Notes: a model not told the origin generated them from the sequence alone. A DNA stretch of 16,219 nucleotides from Bacteroidales bacterium (GCA_003557805.1 PWNY01000042.1:1-16219), one strand, 5' to 3'. Positions 5,275 to 14,312 are shown, counted from the stretch's first letter. Translations and numbers: made by a program.

Positions 5275-7578
5275 TTATTCTGACAGGATCCATGCATCCG
5301 TTCTGATGTTTGCCCTTATGCTCCCAAGCGCGGTGCTTGCTTCCTGCAGTGATGGATACACTGAATAGCTTACTCTGTAAAACCCTTCCGGGGTTTTTGG
5401 CAGGACAACGGCTTGTGTCTGGTAAAGGTTTATCAGTCTGTTTTTTTCCTTTTTGGCGTCATTTAAGTCAGTATAGCTACCAGCTATAATATGGTAACCA
5501 TGCTGAAGCTGCTGTTGCCCGGTATCAATGTCAGAAAACCTTTCTGTTCTTTCCGGGATGCGGAAGAGGTTTTCTCCTGTCCTTTCGTTGTCGTTTCTAT
5601 ACCATGATATTGTCACCTTTCTTTCCCGGGCTGCTTCAACACTGTATATTGATCTTGCCGGATCATCCCTGTCAGCTGAAAGATCTGGCCTGGCCTGCAT
5701 ATCTCCCACAGGATTGTTTTCATAAGACAGCTTGCCTTCATTGATGAACCGCTGTAAACTTCCGTTATCCCAGTTTTTTATAAAGTTCTCAACTGATGCA
5801 AAACGCCTTTGAGAAAGCATCAGGTTGTACTCCCTGCCTGCCAGAGGACTTGCATGGGAGGTAAACAGAATAGTGTAGCTTTTGGATTTATCCATTTCAT
5901 CCTGCATGTGGCGTACAAGCCACTGAAGTTGTTCCATGCCTTTTTCTACATCCTGGAAGAATTCATCCAGCTCCTCCCTGCTGCTTATACTGTTACTGTA
6001 ATAATCATCCTTTCGGAGCATGTATGCATAAAAGGTCTGCTGGTAACTTAATGAAGTTGTCGGGCTGGTAGAGTTGGGATCAGGCCTGTCATTGTCAAAA
6101 TAGACCTCGAAATAACCTCTTGTCAGCATCTCCTCTTCAAAATGGTCAACTGTTTTTTCCATATTTAGTGTGAGGAAATATTCACCCTCCCTTTCTATAA
6201 ACTCACCTGAAACAACTTCCCTGGTTTGATACCCGTCTTTTGTTAACCGGAGTTTATAGTCATATGGTTTGCTGCTGCCCCTGTGAAGGAAAACCAGGCC
6301 TTTTTCAGAACTCAAAGCCTCTCCCTCAGCCGGTTCAGCTGCAAATGAAACCAACACATCTTCCAGCGGTGTTTCTAACTCCCGGTCCAATACCTCCACA
6401 TAAAAATCGTATTTGGGTCCGAGTGGAGCTTCCAGCCTGAACACATAGATGTTATCGGCAAACGCCTCAGCATCCCTGCCGGATGCAAAGTATCCGGATG
6501 TTTCGTTTCGGAAGGTGATGCTGAAATCATCATGCACTGTATTAAATGGCCCGGGTAAGAGATATCGTATGCCGTCCCGGAACATCACCAGGTCAAGCCC
6601 CCCGGTTGTCTCTATATGGTTGGTTGCATATATAAGCGAGCCGTCAGGGGTTAATGCGGGAAATACTTCATCATAGGGAGAGTTTATTTCCGGGCCAAGG
6701 TTTTCAGGATCCTCCCAGCCTGATCCGTTCCATTTGGACCTGTAAATATCAAATCCCCCATTACCACCTTCTGCATTGGATGAAAAATACAGCACACCCT
6801 CCTTGTCACAGTAAAAAGGATGCTGTACAGAATATTCCTTGTCGAATAACGGAAAGTGTTTGCTTTCGCTCCACTTATTGCCTTCCCTGTGGTAATAATC
6901 CAGGTAGAGATTATATACTTTACCGGAAGAAAGGCTGGTATGGTTCCTTGTAATTATCAGCAGGTTGCCGTCTGCAGAGATTGCCAGGGGGCCGTCGTGG
7001 TTTTCTGTGTTGATCCCTTCAGGAAGAGCATCAGGAATGTTTGCAGAAATACAGTCATGTAAAAAGGTATGTACGTTAAGGAAGGGGTTTTGGGTAAACT
7101 CATATTCCCTGCCGGAGGAACTTCGGGACGATGTTACAAAAAGCAGCTCTTTCCAGTAAAAGGGAGCAAAATCCTCTGCAGCGGAGTTGTTGCAAAAAGG
7201 GCTGATGTCCACAGCAAAATTCATTGTGCGATCAAAATACCCTGTGTCCTGTACATATGGGGCCTCCCTGCCTGTGCGCCTTCCGGCATGCACATAATCC
7301 CTTTTCTGGTATTTGTTTGTTATCAAACCAAGCCTGTCTGCTTTTTCGTACATGTCAAAAGCACGATCAAACTCGCCTTTTATATAAAGGAGCTCGGCAT
7401 ATTTAACTGTAATGGATGAATCCCCCCTTTTTAGAGCCCTTTCATAACTTCGTTTTACCCTGTTGAGATCCAGCCCGGCAATGTCGGCCGTGGCAGTTGT
7501 GTACTGAGCATCCACCCCTCCGGAAGAGAAGAGCAGGGTCAGAATTAACAAGGAATACTTTGATAATATGGTTTTCAT
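5275..7578 (-). CDS. PorE-like TPR/PD40/OmpA-type protein with C-terminal SPOR domain
   Basis: A 767-residue envelope protein, last gene of the adhesin operon. Domains in order: signal peptide (about 1-25, ending VDAQ), one or two TPR-like helical pairs (about 33-95), PD40/WD40-like propeller strands (about 195-385, with LAISADG, VLYFSSNAEGGNGGFDIYR and PALTPDGSLIYATN), a carboxypeptidase-regulatory-like beta domain (about 390-472), an OmpA-like segment (about 488-660, YFEVYFDND then ASPLAGREYNLMLSQRR), and a SPOR domain (about 694-767, starting GYHIIAGSY). In T9SS bacteria PorE and its relatives link secretion or adhesin machinery to peptidoglycan. The OmpA segment lacks the usual GHTD-type Asp but keeps an SQRR arginine, a variant found in large Bacteroidota OmpA proteins. 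The SPOR domain, known to bind denuded glycan strands, could supply the wall contact. The ATG at 7578 starts the signal peptide. A gap of 125 bp separates it from the PorP gene. Confidence 0.88.
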   Translation of the reverse strand: MKTILSKYSLLILTLLFSSGGVDAQYTTATADIAGLDLNRVKRSYERALKRGDSSITVKYAELLYIKGEFDRAFDMYEKADRLGLITNKYQKRDYVHAGRRTGREAPYVQDTGYFDRTMNFAVDISPFCNNSAAEDFAPFYWKELLFVTSSRSSSGREYEFTQNPFLNVHTFLHDCISANIPDALPEGINTENHDGPLAISADGNLLIITRNHTSLSSGKVYNLYLDYYHREGNKWSESKHFPLFDKEYSVQHPFYCDKEGVLYFSSNAEGGNGGFDIYRSKWNGSGWEDPENLGPEINSPYDEVFPALTPDGSLIYATNHIETTGGLDLVMFRDGIRYLLPGPFNTVHDDFSITFRNETSGYFASGRDAEAFADNIYVFRLEAPLGPKYDFYVEVLDRELETPLEDVLVSFAAEPAEGEALSSEKGLVFLHRGSSKPYDYKLRLTKDGYQTREVVSGEFIEREGEYFLTLNMEKTVDHFEEEMLTRGYFEVYFDNDRPDPNSTSPTTSLSYQQTFYAYMLRKDDYYSNSISSREELDEFFQDVEKGMEQLQWLVRHMQDEMDKSKSYTILFTSHASPLAGREYNLMLSQRRFASVENFIKNWDNGSLQRFINEGKLSYENNPVGDMQARPDLSADRDDPARSIYSVEAARERKVTISWYRNDNERTGENLFRIPERTERFSDIDTGQQQLQHGYHIIAGSYTDLNDAKKEKNRLINLYQTQAVVLPKTPEGFYRVSYSVYPSLQEASTALGSIRANIRTDAWILSE

Positions 7579-7703
7579 GTGGTCATGGATTTTTGTTGCT
7601 CAAATATGGCATCCGCCATACAATTATCATAGGTTAAATTACCGGCAGCTGTAAAGGATTGTTTTATCTGCAATCTCTTGTTTTTGGCGTTCATTCAAAA
7701 AAA

Positions 7704-8651
7704 TCAATAAAAATACCTTGGTGACCTGAACCGTTCTGATTTTATACCCCAAATAAACCTTAGCGAAACTTCATGCGTTTGCTTGGTTGCAAGGTTGAGG
7801 TTGTTTGTAGGGTGCTCATAAATATAGCCGAAGAACCACTTTTCACCCAGCATCAATCCAACCATAAATCCCAGGGCATCAACCCATCCATCACTGAGGT
7901 TTGATCTTGCCAGGGGGCCGAAAGAAAAAACATCCCCGTAGTTGAAAACAGCATTAAGATCCAGCTGCACTGGGGCATCCTCAGCATATTTGAACAAGGT
8001 GCTTGGCATGAACATAAATGATGGCCCCATTGAAACATTGGTCCCTGCATACGCGAAAAAATGGCGTTTCCGTTCTTTCATAAAAACAATTTCTCCGGGG
8101 TCAAGCACCTCCAGGTCATTATTGAAGACCCGCGGCATTGACACACCCAAAAAAGAGGAGTGGGATGATAATAGCAAACCTGCGCCGGCATTCAACAGAA
8201 CACCCGATTTGGCATTGTCTGCAAAAAAGGGATCGTCCGGATCATGAAGGAACAGGTCACGGAAATTAAATTTATGGTTTGAAGCAGCAAGCCTGATGCC
8301 TGCGGAAAGCCGCAGTTTTTCAGACAGCCTTGCATGGTAAGCCATATCTGCCTGGAATTGCAGGCTTTCTTCGATACCCAGCCTGTCCTGGTACACTCCG
8401 GCAGCCAGCCCGAGTTGTCCCGGGAGCTGGAGATTGGCATAGGCAGAGTTGGTATTTGGACCTCCATCGAGGCCAACAAACTGGAAGCGTGACAGCACCC
8501 CCCACTGATTCATGTTTTCTGCCCCAGCCTGTGCCGGATTCAATACTGAGTTGTTAAAGATATATTGCCCATACATTGGATCTTGCTGCGCATGGACTGA
8601 AGCTGCAGACAGCACTACTGACAGGGCAATCATTGTTATTATCTTTTTCAT
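7704..8651 (-). CDS. PorP/SprF family type IX secretion membrane protein
   Basis: This 315-residue protein is of the usual PorP/SprF size. These outer-membrane beta-barrels accompany T9SS substrates of the SprB type; in Flavobacterium johnsoniae SprF is needed for SprB to reach the surface. The signal peptide covers about residues 1-21 (SVHAQ). The mature start QDPMYGQYIFNNSVLNPAQAG is the family hallmark: a Gln-Asp-Pro, Tyr-Gln-Tyr, Phe-Asn, Leu-Asn-Pro-Ala-x-Ala-Gly pattern. Alternating aromatic beta-strands follow to a C-terminal RYFY. The ATG at 8651 is preferred over the in-frame GTG at 8657. It lies 45 bp after the adhesin stop and in the same frame, which indicates co-transcription and a dedicated adhesin-PorP pair. 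Confidence 0.93.
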   Translation of the reverse strand: MKKIITMIALSVVLSAASVHAQQDPMYGQYIFNNSVLNPAQAGAENMNQWGVLSRFQFVGLDGGPNTNSAYANLQLPGQLGLAAGVYQDRLGIEESLQFQADMAYHARLSEKLRLSAGIRLAASNHKFNFRDLFLHDPDDPFFADNAKSGVLLNAGAGLLLSSHSSFLGVSMPRVFNNDLEVLDPGEIVFMKERKRHFFAYAGTNVSMGPSFMFMPSTLFKYAEDAPVQLDLNAVFNYGDVFSFGPLARSNLSDGWVDALGFMVGLMLGEKWFFGYIYEHPTNNLNLATKQTHEVSLRFIWGIKSERFRSPRYFY

Positions 8652-8696
8652 ATTCACTGTTTTTTTGAGTTCATTACCCGTTTGTTCAGACTGATA

Positions 8697-11624
8697 CTAT
8701 CTGCCCAGGTATAAATACCCCGACAGTGGTTCCAGGCCGGGTTCCAATTGAATAATATAGTAATAGGTCCCAGATGGCAGTCTGCCGTCACTCTCTGTCA
8801 TTATGCGCCCCCGGTTTGGTTTGCCATCCCAGTCGTTGTTGTAGGGTGACGCCTCGTAAACAAGTGTTCCCCACCGGTTGAACACCTGTGCCTTATTGTT
8901 AGGATAACGAAACAACCCGTTTATTATCCACCTGTCATTAAATCCGCTGTCATTCATGGAGATTCCGTTGGGAACTCTCAGCTCGCAGTCTTCAACTTCA
9001 TAGCCGATCTCAAATTCCTGAAAAGTCTCACACCCATTCATGTCCCTGATGGTTACCTCGTAAAACCCTCCGGGCATATTATACAGGCCGCGTGTTGTTT
9101 TACCGTTATTCCACAGGTATTCGTAGGGCGGCACCCCGCCTGTGATTGTATAGTCAATGGAACCAAGAGAGTCTTCTTTGCAGACCACATCCCGGACAAC
9201 TATATCCATTATTAGCATTTCCTGCGGCTCTGTTATGTGTTGCTCCAAACTATAGCTGCAGTTGTTTTCATCGGTAACAGTAACATGGTATGTTCCTGCC
9301 GCCAGTCCGGTAATTGTTGCTGTCGTGGCACCATTGTTCCAGAGGTACTGATATGGGGGTGTGCCCCCGCTGGCGGTAACCGAAATGCTCCCGTTCTGAT
9401 TTCCCGCACAGTCAATATTGGTAACCTGGCTGATCCCGGCCGCTAGAGGTTCATACGGTTCAAAAACCTGCAGGTCTGTTAATTCAAGGGTACAGCCCAT
9501 GGCGTCTGTAATGGTAACTGAATAAATGCCTGCCTCCAGATTGTATGCAGTCTGTCCTGCCTGGCCGTTGCTCCAAAGGTAGGAGTAAGGCTTCGTTCCT
9601 CCTTCCGGCTGCAAGCTTATGCTTCCGGTTGACTGCCCGTAACATAGCACATCTTCGATGTTGTATGTTGCCGAAACCGGTTGTTCCGGTTCTGCAATTA
9701 CAGCAATTGCCTCTGCCTGACATCCGTTGGCATCGGTAACGCTTACTGTGTAAGTTCCGGCTTCAAGGTTTGATGCAGTGGCCGTTGTTTGGTTGTCGCT
9801 GTCATTCCACAGGTATGTATACGGGGTTAAACCGCCGGTTGCATACACGGTTGCACTACCATCACTGCTGCCATGGCAGCTTACCATCGATATAGAGGCT
9901 GTCTCGGCCACCAGCAATAATGGCTGGGTGATCTCAACCATTGTTGAGCTCTCGCAACCATTGTCGTCGGTAACTGTAACTGAATATTGCCCGGCGGTAA
10001 GATTATAGGCTGTGGCTGTAGTTTGGGCATCAGGGTCATCCCAGAGGTATGTGTATGGTGGTGTACCTCCGCTTGCAGTTACAGTTGCCTGGCCGTTGTT
10101 TTCACCAAAACAGCTTACATTAATTTTATTGCTTAGGGTAACTGTGATTACCGATGTGTCAGTAAGCATCAGACTGACTTTCGTGCTGCATCCGTTGGCA
10201 TCAGTTACAGTTACATAGTGCGTTCCTGCCGTAAGGCCTGTAGCAGTTTCTTCCGTGTCGCCGTTACTCCACAGGTATTGATATGGAGGTGTTCCGCCAC
10301 TGGCTTCAATACTGGCGCTGCCGTTATTTGACCCCTGGCACAGGGGGTTGGTTTTTGAGGTAATATGGGCAGTCAGCGCCTCTTCGGGCTGGGTGATCTC
10401 AATATAGAACAGCTCAAATCTGCAGCCATTGGCGTCAGTAATTTCCACATCGTATAAACCTGCCTGTAATCCAGCTGCTGTCTTATCGGTTGAACCGTTG
10501 CTCCACAGGTAGTGATAAGGTGGCGTGCCTCCTGTTGTGCTGATGGTGGCACTGCCAGTGTTCCCATCATGGCAAATAACGTGCTCAACCGTGTAGGTTG
10601 CCAAAAGGGGTTCAGCAGGTTCGCTAATTGTTAAGGTGGTTGTTGCCGTACAACCATTAATATCAGTAACACCGACAATATAATCACCTGCCTGCATGTT
10701 GGTGAAAAGGTTGTTGTCAACATCAGGGTCTGCCCCCTCGGGTTTCTCAATTATGCTATAGCTGTAAGGGGTTGTCCCTCCTGCCGCACTTAATGCAACA
10801 CTGCCCGTGGACCCTCCCTTGCATAGTACATCTGTCAGGCTAACCACAGAAAGAGTGAGCAGTGTTGGCTCCTGGATATGGAAGCTTACCGTGAATGTAC
10901 ACCCCTCGCCATCTGTTACCAGAACATTATAACTGCCTGCGGCAAGGTTTTCGAACAAGCCTGTACAATATTGCGGTGGATTGTTGTTAAGTTTGTAGTA
11001 GTAGGGGCCAAACCCTCCGCTTGCTTTGATAAACACAGAGCCATCTGACAAACCGTGACAGCTTACATGTGTCTGTTCTTCAATATAGGCAAATATGTCG
11101 CTGTTGGTATTAATTATGTTAAATGCTGCTGTTGCCGGAGGATCACCGGCAGACACCGCAATATAATAGCCGGCACTGAGGTTGCCAAATACTGAGCCTG
11201 ATGGTTTGATTACTCCATTAAGGTCAATGTCACTGCCATCTGTACTTGTCAGGGTTACCATACCCAAACTGGCGTTGCACTGTGTGTGTACAATATCAGA
11301 AACAATGATTTCTGCCGGAGCATCATCCTTTGTCAGCGAATTTATACCAGCGTCTGACGTGAACCCGGATTCTGCTGCCTGCAGGGCCCTGGTCTGTGAC
11401 CATGTGCCGGTGCTTCCTTCGGGCAGATAATAACCGGCTGTATTATCCTGCTAGAGTATGGACTTGTTGTCAAACACTTCCGGGGCAGTCCCGGTATTGG
11501 CAAAGCGGCCAAGTGCTTTTATTTGGCTGCTCCCGGCAAGAAAAAACAGTGTAAGCAGTAATGCTATTTGTAAACCGCCAACTGTTTTGCCTTTAGCCAG
11601 CCTGGAGGGTAGATACTGTTGCAT
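8697..11624 (-). CDS. SprB-repeat adhesin with gliding-type (CHU_C) T9SS sorting domain, interrupted by an in-frame TAG
   Basis: A cell-surface adhesin of the SprB type. The full frame, 975 codons from the ATG at 11624, starts with a signal peptide (about residues 15-38: GLQIALLLTLFFLAG, then SSQIKAL). It is broken by TAG at 11451-11453 (codon 58). After the stop the frame stays open to 8697, and the first later start-like codon is a TTG at 11267 (856 residues, no signal peptide). The product holds a degenerate first repeat, nine clear SprB-type repeats of about 76 residues (roughly codons 185-875; each with an early Cys, GGTPPYxYLW, AGxYxVTVTD and GC), and a C-terminal sorting domain (about 881-975, PNGISMND, VFNRWG, WDG, GTYYY). 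That tail belongs to the gliding motility-associated type B class used for T9SS export. The stop may be a real mutation, a sequencing error or a programmed event. PorP/SprF and PorE-like genes follow downstream. Confidence 0.85.
9000..11072 (-). repeat. Array of nine SprB-type repeats within the adhesin
   Basis: Tandem coding repeats of about 230 bp each. On the + strand the recurring block CCACAGGTAT or CCAGAGGTAT (encoding Tyr-Leu-Trp in reverse) appears near 9112, 9340, 9570, 9808, 10041, 10271 and 10502. The two N-terminal-most repeats have diverged from it. Each repeat has two conserved cysteines that could pair. The repeats are not identical at DNA level, so recent slippage is not evident. 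Confidence 0.85.
11451..11453 (-). other. In-frame TAG stop inside the adhesin gene
   Basis: Read on the minus strand, codon 58 from the ATG at 11622-11624 is TAG, preceded by AAG TCC ATA CTC and followed by CAG GAT AAT. The frame is open for 57 codons upstream (signal peptide) and 917 codons downstream. The distances from the ATG to the TAG and from the TAG to the TTG at 11267 are both multiples of three. A single-base change from CAG, TGG, AAG or another codon would explain it. Confidence 0.9.
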
Positions 11625-12031
11625 GGGATATTTTGTTTGGTTAGTTATCCGTTAAATGGTGAAAGGGATTTTAAGGCAGACCAAATAAAGACAGGGGCTG
11701 CCACAATTAAAAATATTTAGGAATTTAGTAAAAATATTTTAATAAATGCCGAAAAAATTAACAAAAGGCATTTTTTGCAGCAGGGGCTCCATGGGCAGTT
11801 ATACCTGTTTAATATATATTGTTTGGTGATTTGACAATCACTGGAAAGGATTCTCATACATTTTTATTATGGAGCGCATGCGTGGAAAACCTGTTTGTAT
11901 CAGTGCTCAGGTTTTTGGAAATTCGGCAACCTAAATAATCACTCCCCCCGTAAAATGACATTGTTTTTCAGATAAGGTGAGTTATTTGGGCAACAGGAAA
12001 AAGGCATTATCCCCTGAAAAGCATGTCAAAT
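11625..12031. other. Intergenic stretch upstream of the adhesin operon
   Basis: No gene is supported here. It holds a near-consensus -7 box for the operon on the minus strand (CAAATAAA on + at 11682-11689, that is TTTATTTG; one mismatch). It also holds two hairpin-forming inverted repeats: AAATGCC at 11744-11750 with GGCATTT at 11767-11773, and AAAACCTG at 11886-11893 with CAGGTTTT at 11908-11915. Roles are unknown. The second is followed by T residues on both strands and could be a terminator-like element. Confidence 0.5.
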
Positions 12032-12067
12032 AAAAAACCACCTGCAACAAAAAGTGCTGCAAGTGGT
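12032..12067 (-). terminator. Rho-independent terminator of tRNA-Phe
   Basis: Read on the minus strand, ACCACTTGCA (12067-12058) pairs with TGCAGGTGGT (12046-12037), a 10-bp stem with one wobble pair. It is followed at once by a run of T (12037-12032). It starts 13 bp after the 3' end of the tRNA. Confidence 0.85.
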
Positions 12068-12079
12068 TGTGGTTTGGCG

Positions 12080-12152
<73 letters not shown>

Positions 12153-12165
12153 AGCATTGACGCTG

Positions 12166-12173
12166 CAAATTTA
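12166..12173 (-). promoter_or_regulatory. Probable -7 promoter box of tRNA-Phe
   Basis: On the minus strand TAAATTTG (12173-12166) matches TAnnTTTG. Transcription would start about 7 nt later, near 12159, a few bases before the tRNA 5' end at 12152. A clear TTTG -33 element is lacking; only TTGG lies upstream, at short spacing. Confidence 0.5.
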
Positions 12174-12209
12174 TAAAAGTTTTTCCAATCCGGGAGTCAT
12201 TTTTTAAAT

Positions 12210-12244
12210 TTTGTTCCTAAAGCCGTGATTTATAACTACCTTTG
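12210..12244 (+). promoter_or_regulatory. Probable promoter of the coaX operon
   Basis: TACCTTTG at 12237-12244 matches TAnnTTTG, and TTTG lies at 12210-12213 with a 23-bp gap, within the known 17-23 range. The start site would be near 12251, giving a leader of about 33 nt before the ATG at 12284. It runs divergently from the tRNA promoter about 65 bp away. Confidence 0.6.
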
Positions 12245-12283
12245 CATCCTGTTTTGTTTTGCCTGTCCGGGCTGACCTATAGT

Positions 12284-13036
12284 ATGAATCTGGTAATAGA
12301 CATCGGTAACACCCTCTGCAAGGCAGCCGTATTTGACGGTGACCGCCTGGCCGCGCTGTGGAGCGGAGAAAGGCCTGATGATCTGAATATTCCTGCAGTG
12401 GTTCAGGAACATGGTGTAGAGGCTGTAATTGTATCAACGGTCAGAAAGCAGGATGATAAAGAAATTGCCCTTTTAATTAAGGGTTTGAATGATGCCGGAC
12501 TGAAGATCATAACAGCCGGCCCCCACCTGAAACTACCGGTAAAAATATTGTACAAGACACCGCAGAGCCTGGGCACCGACCGTATTGCCTCTGCTGTTGC
12601 TGCGCATAGTATGTTTCCCGGCGGGGATGTCCTGGTTATAAATGCGGGTACATGCCTTACTTTAGATTTTGTAAATTCCAAAGGGGAGTATCTTGGTGGT
12701 ACAATTTCGCCTGGCCTTAGGATGCGCTTCAGGGCACTGGGTGATTATACTGCAAACCTTCCATTTATTGACAGTGAAAAGGGAGAGTCGCTTGAAAAAG
12801 GCCTTGCCTTGCCGGGTCATACAACTGTTGACTCGATAAAGCTTGGTGTGATTGCCGGCATGGCAGCTGAAATTGACGGGCTGATAGGCCTCTGGAAAGA
12901 AAAAATAAGAAAAATTAACGTTATATTGAGCGGGGGGGACATAAAAACTTTTGATAAAAAACTAAAAAATAGGATATTTGCAGTCGAAAATATTGTCCTG
13001 TTGGGGCTGAACCAAATGCTGAACCATAATGTATAA
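12284..13036 (+). CDS. coaX: Type III pantothenate kinase
   Basis: CoaX phosphorylates pantothenate with ATP in the first step of coenzyme A synthesis, in the cytosol. The 250 residues match the family length. Acetate-kinase/Hsp70-fold motifs are visible: DIGNT at residues 6-10 (phosphate loop), LGTDRIA at about 99-105, NAGTCLTLDFV at about 123-133, and GGTISPG with RMRFRAL at about 141-154. The ATG at 12284 is chosen because MNLVIDIGNT is the canonical N terminus; an upstream in-frame ATG at 12242 would add residues that fall on the predicted promoter. The stop overlaps the next gene's start by 8 bp (ATGTATAA), suggesting translational coupling. Type III enzymes do not need feedback control by CoA, by family knowledge. 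Confidence 0.96.
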   Translation: MNLVIDIGNTLCKAAVFDGDRLAALWSGERPDDLNIPAVVQEHGVEAVIVSTVRKQDDKEIALLIKGLNDAGLKIITAGPHLKLPVKILYKTPQSLGTDRIASAVAAHSMFPGGDVLVINAGTCLTLDFVNSKGEYLGGTISPGLRMRFRALGDYTANLPFIDSEKGESLEKGLALPGHTTVDSIKLGVIAGMAAEIDGLIGLWKEKIRKINVILSGGDIKTFDKKLKNRIFAVENIVLLGLNQMLNHNV

Positions 13037-14312
13037 CTCCTATATAAAGAAGTTCGCCGCACTCACCCTGTTTTTTATATTGGGTGTGGCACTCTCACCA
13101 TCAAACACCACGGCTCAGGGTAACTTTAACCTGCCATACTCAATTTACGGTGTGGGAGAGCTGAGGTTTGGCGAGTATTTTCAGAACATGAGGATGGGGG
13201 GTATCAGCCAGGCATACAGTTCAAATGTCTCTATCAACGATATCAACCCCGCATCATATGCTGCACTTGACTCAACTTCATTTGTTTTCGAGGCCACCCT
13301 GTTCTCCCACTTCCTTGAACAGGAGACCGCTGTGGCCAGGCAGAGATCGGATTTTATCTCCCTTGGTAACATCTCATTCGGCTTTCCTGTTACCCGCTGG
13401 TGGTCCTTTGCCGCCGGCCTGAAACCCTACAGCAGCCTCGGGTATTCAATACGCGACAGGGAGGATCATCCCCAGGCGGGAACAGTAACCTATTTTTACG
13501 AAGGCAGCGGTGGTTTGAACCAGCTTTTTATTGGAAGTGCCTTTAAACCCTTTGGTGGTCTTTCTGCAGGTTTTAATGCCTCGTATGTTTTTGGAGGCCT
13601 GGATTATGAGGCCTCTGTGGTGTCAAATGTGCTCGGGGTTTACCAGACAAACCTTACAAGTGCACACCAGGTAAACGGATGGATGTTCGGATTTGGAATG
13701 CAATACCGCCATGATATTTCAGAACAGCAGCATATAACCTTCGGGGCAACATTCGGTAACCGGCAGGATCTTGACATTTCCAGTACCGAAACCCTGAAAC
13801 GGCGCTTAACCAGTGAGATGCTGTATGATACAATATCATTTGTTGAAGCAGAAAAGGCGGTTATGAGCATGCCAATGTACTATGGCTTCGGGGTGTTCGG
13901 AAGGCTTAACAACAACTGGTCGGCCGGCTTAGACTACAAGTGGCAGAACTGGGAAGAGTTTGAGTTCCCGGGCAGGGGAGGCAACTATAATAACAGCTAC
14001 CAGGTATCGGCCGGTGTTGAGTTCGCCCCCACAATAGAGACCTTTGCAACATTTTTTCACAGGCTCAGGTATTCGGCTGGCCTTCGCTACGGGCAAGCCT
14101 ATTTCATGCCGGGCGGAGAACCCCTGGATGAGTTTGGCATAAGTTTTGGTACCTCTATACCTATAAGGGGGAGCCTGTCGGGCCTGAATCTCAACTTTGA
14201 ATATAGCAGGCGAGGTTCGGAAGATGTTCATGTAATACAGGAAAACTTTTACAGGATAAATATAGGAATCAATATATACGAGAACTGGTTTGTAAGGAGG
14301 AGATTTTATTAA
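13029..14312 (+). CDS. Outer-membrane beta-barrel protein (FadL/OmpP1-like)
   Basis: This 427-residue protein has a signal peptide (about 1-30, ending NTTAQ) and a mature domain rich in alternating strands and aromatic residues, ending WFVRRRFY as outer-membrane barrels do. The N-terminal pattern NLPYSIYGVGELRFG, MRMGGISQAYSS, and NPASYAALDSTSF (about residues 35-85) is shared by FadL/OmpP1-like barrel proteins of Bacteroidota. Its substrate is not known. In this phylum it commonly sits in the order coaX, barrel protein, TPR protein, lptC, as here, which suggests an envelope-maintenance role. It overlaps coaX by 8 bp and is followed 35 bp later by the TPR gene. FadL-type hydrophobic transport is only the family expectation. 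Confidence 0.85.
   Translation: MYNSYIKKFAALTLFFILGVALSPSNTTAQGNFNLPYSIYGVGELRFGEYFQNMRMGGISQAYSSNVSINDINPASYAALDSTSFVFEATLFSHFLEQETAVARQRSDFISLGNISFGFPVTRWWSFAAGLKPYSSLGYSIRDREDHPQAGTVTYFYEGSGGLNQLFIGSAFKPFGGLSAGFNASYVFGGLDYEASVVSNVLGVYQTNLTSAHQVNGWMFGFGMQYRHDISEQQHITFGATFGNRQDLDISSTETLKRRLTSEMLYDTISFVEAEKAVMSMPMYYGFGVFGRLNNNWSAGLDYKWQNWEEFEFPGRGGNYNNSYQVSAGVEFAPTIETFATFFHRLRYSAGLRYGQAYFMPGGEPLDEFGISFGTSIPIRGSLSGLNLNFEYSRRGSEDVHVIQENFYRINIGINIYENWFVRRRFY

Noticed and set aside
5528..7419. Many open frames of 60-116 codons on the + strand opposite the PorE-like gene
   Set aside because: They are antisense to a well-supported gene, lack start context, and have Cys/Pro/His-rich compositions typical of shadows.
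9000..11072. CRISPR-like array suggested by regular repeats
   Set aside because: The 230-bp periodicity is coding and encodes SprB-type repeats; the units are divergent at DNA level and have no spacer structure.
11267..11453. Global reassignment of TAG to an amino acid to explain the adhesin stop
   Set aside because: The higA-like gene ends in TAG at 4455-4457 at the usual family length, and the adhesin itself ends in TAG exactly after its sorting domain, so TAG works as a stop here.
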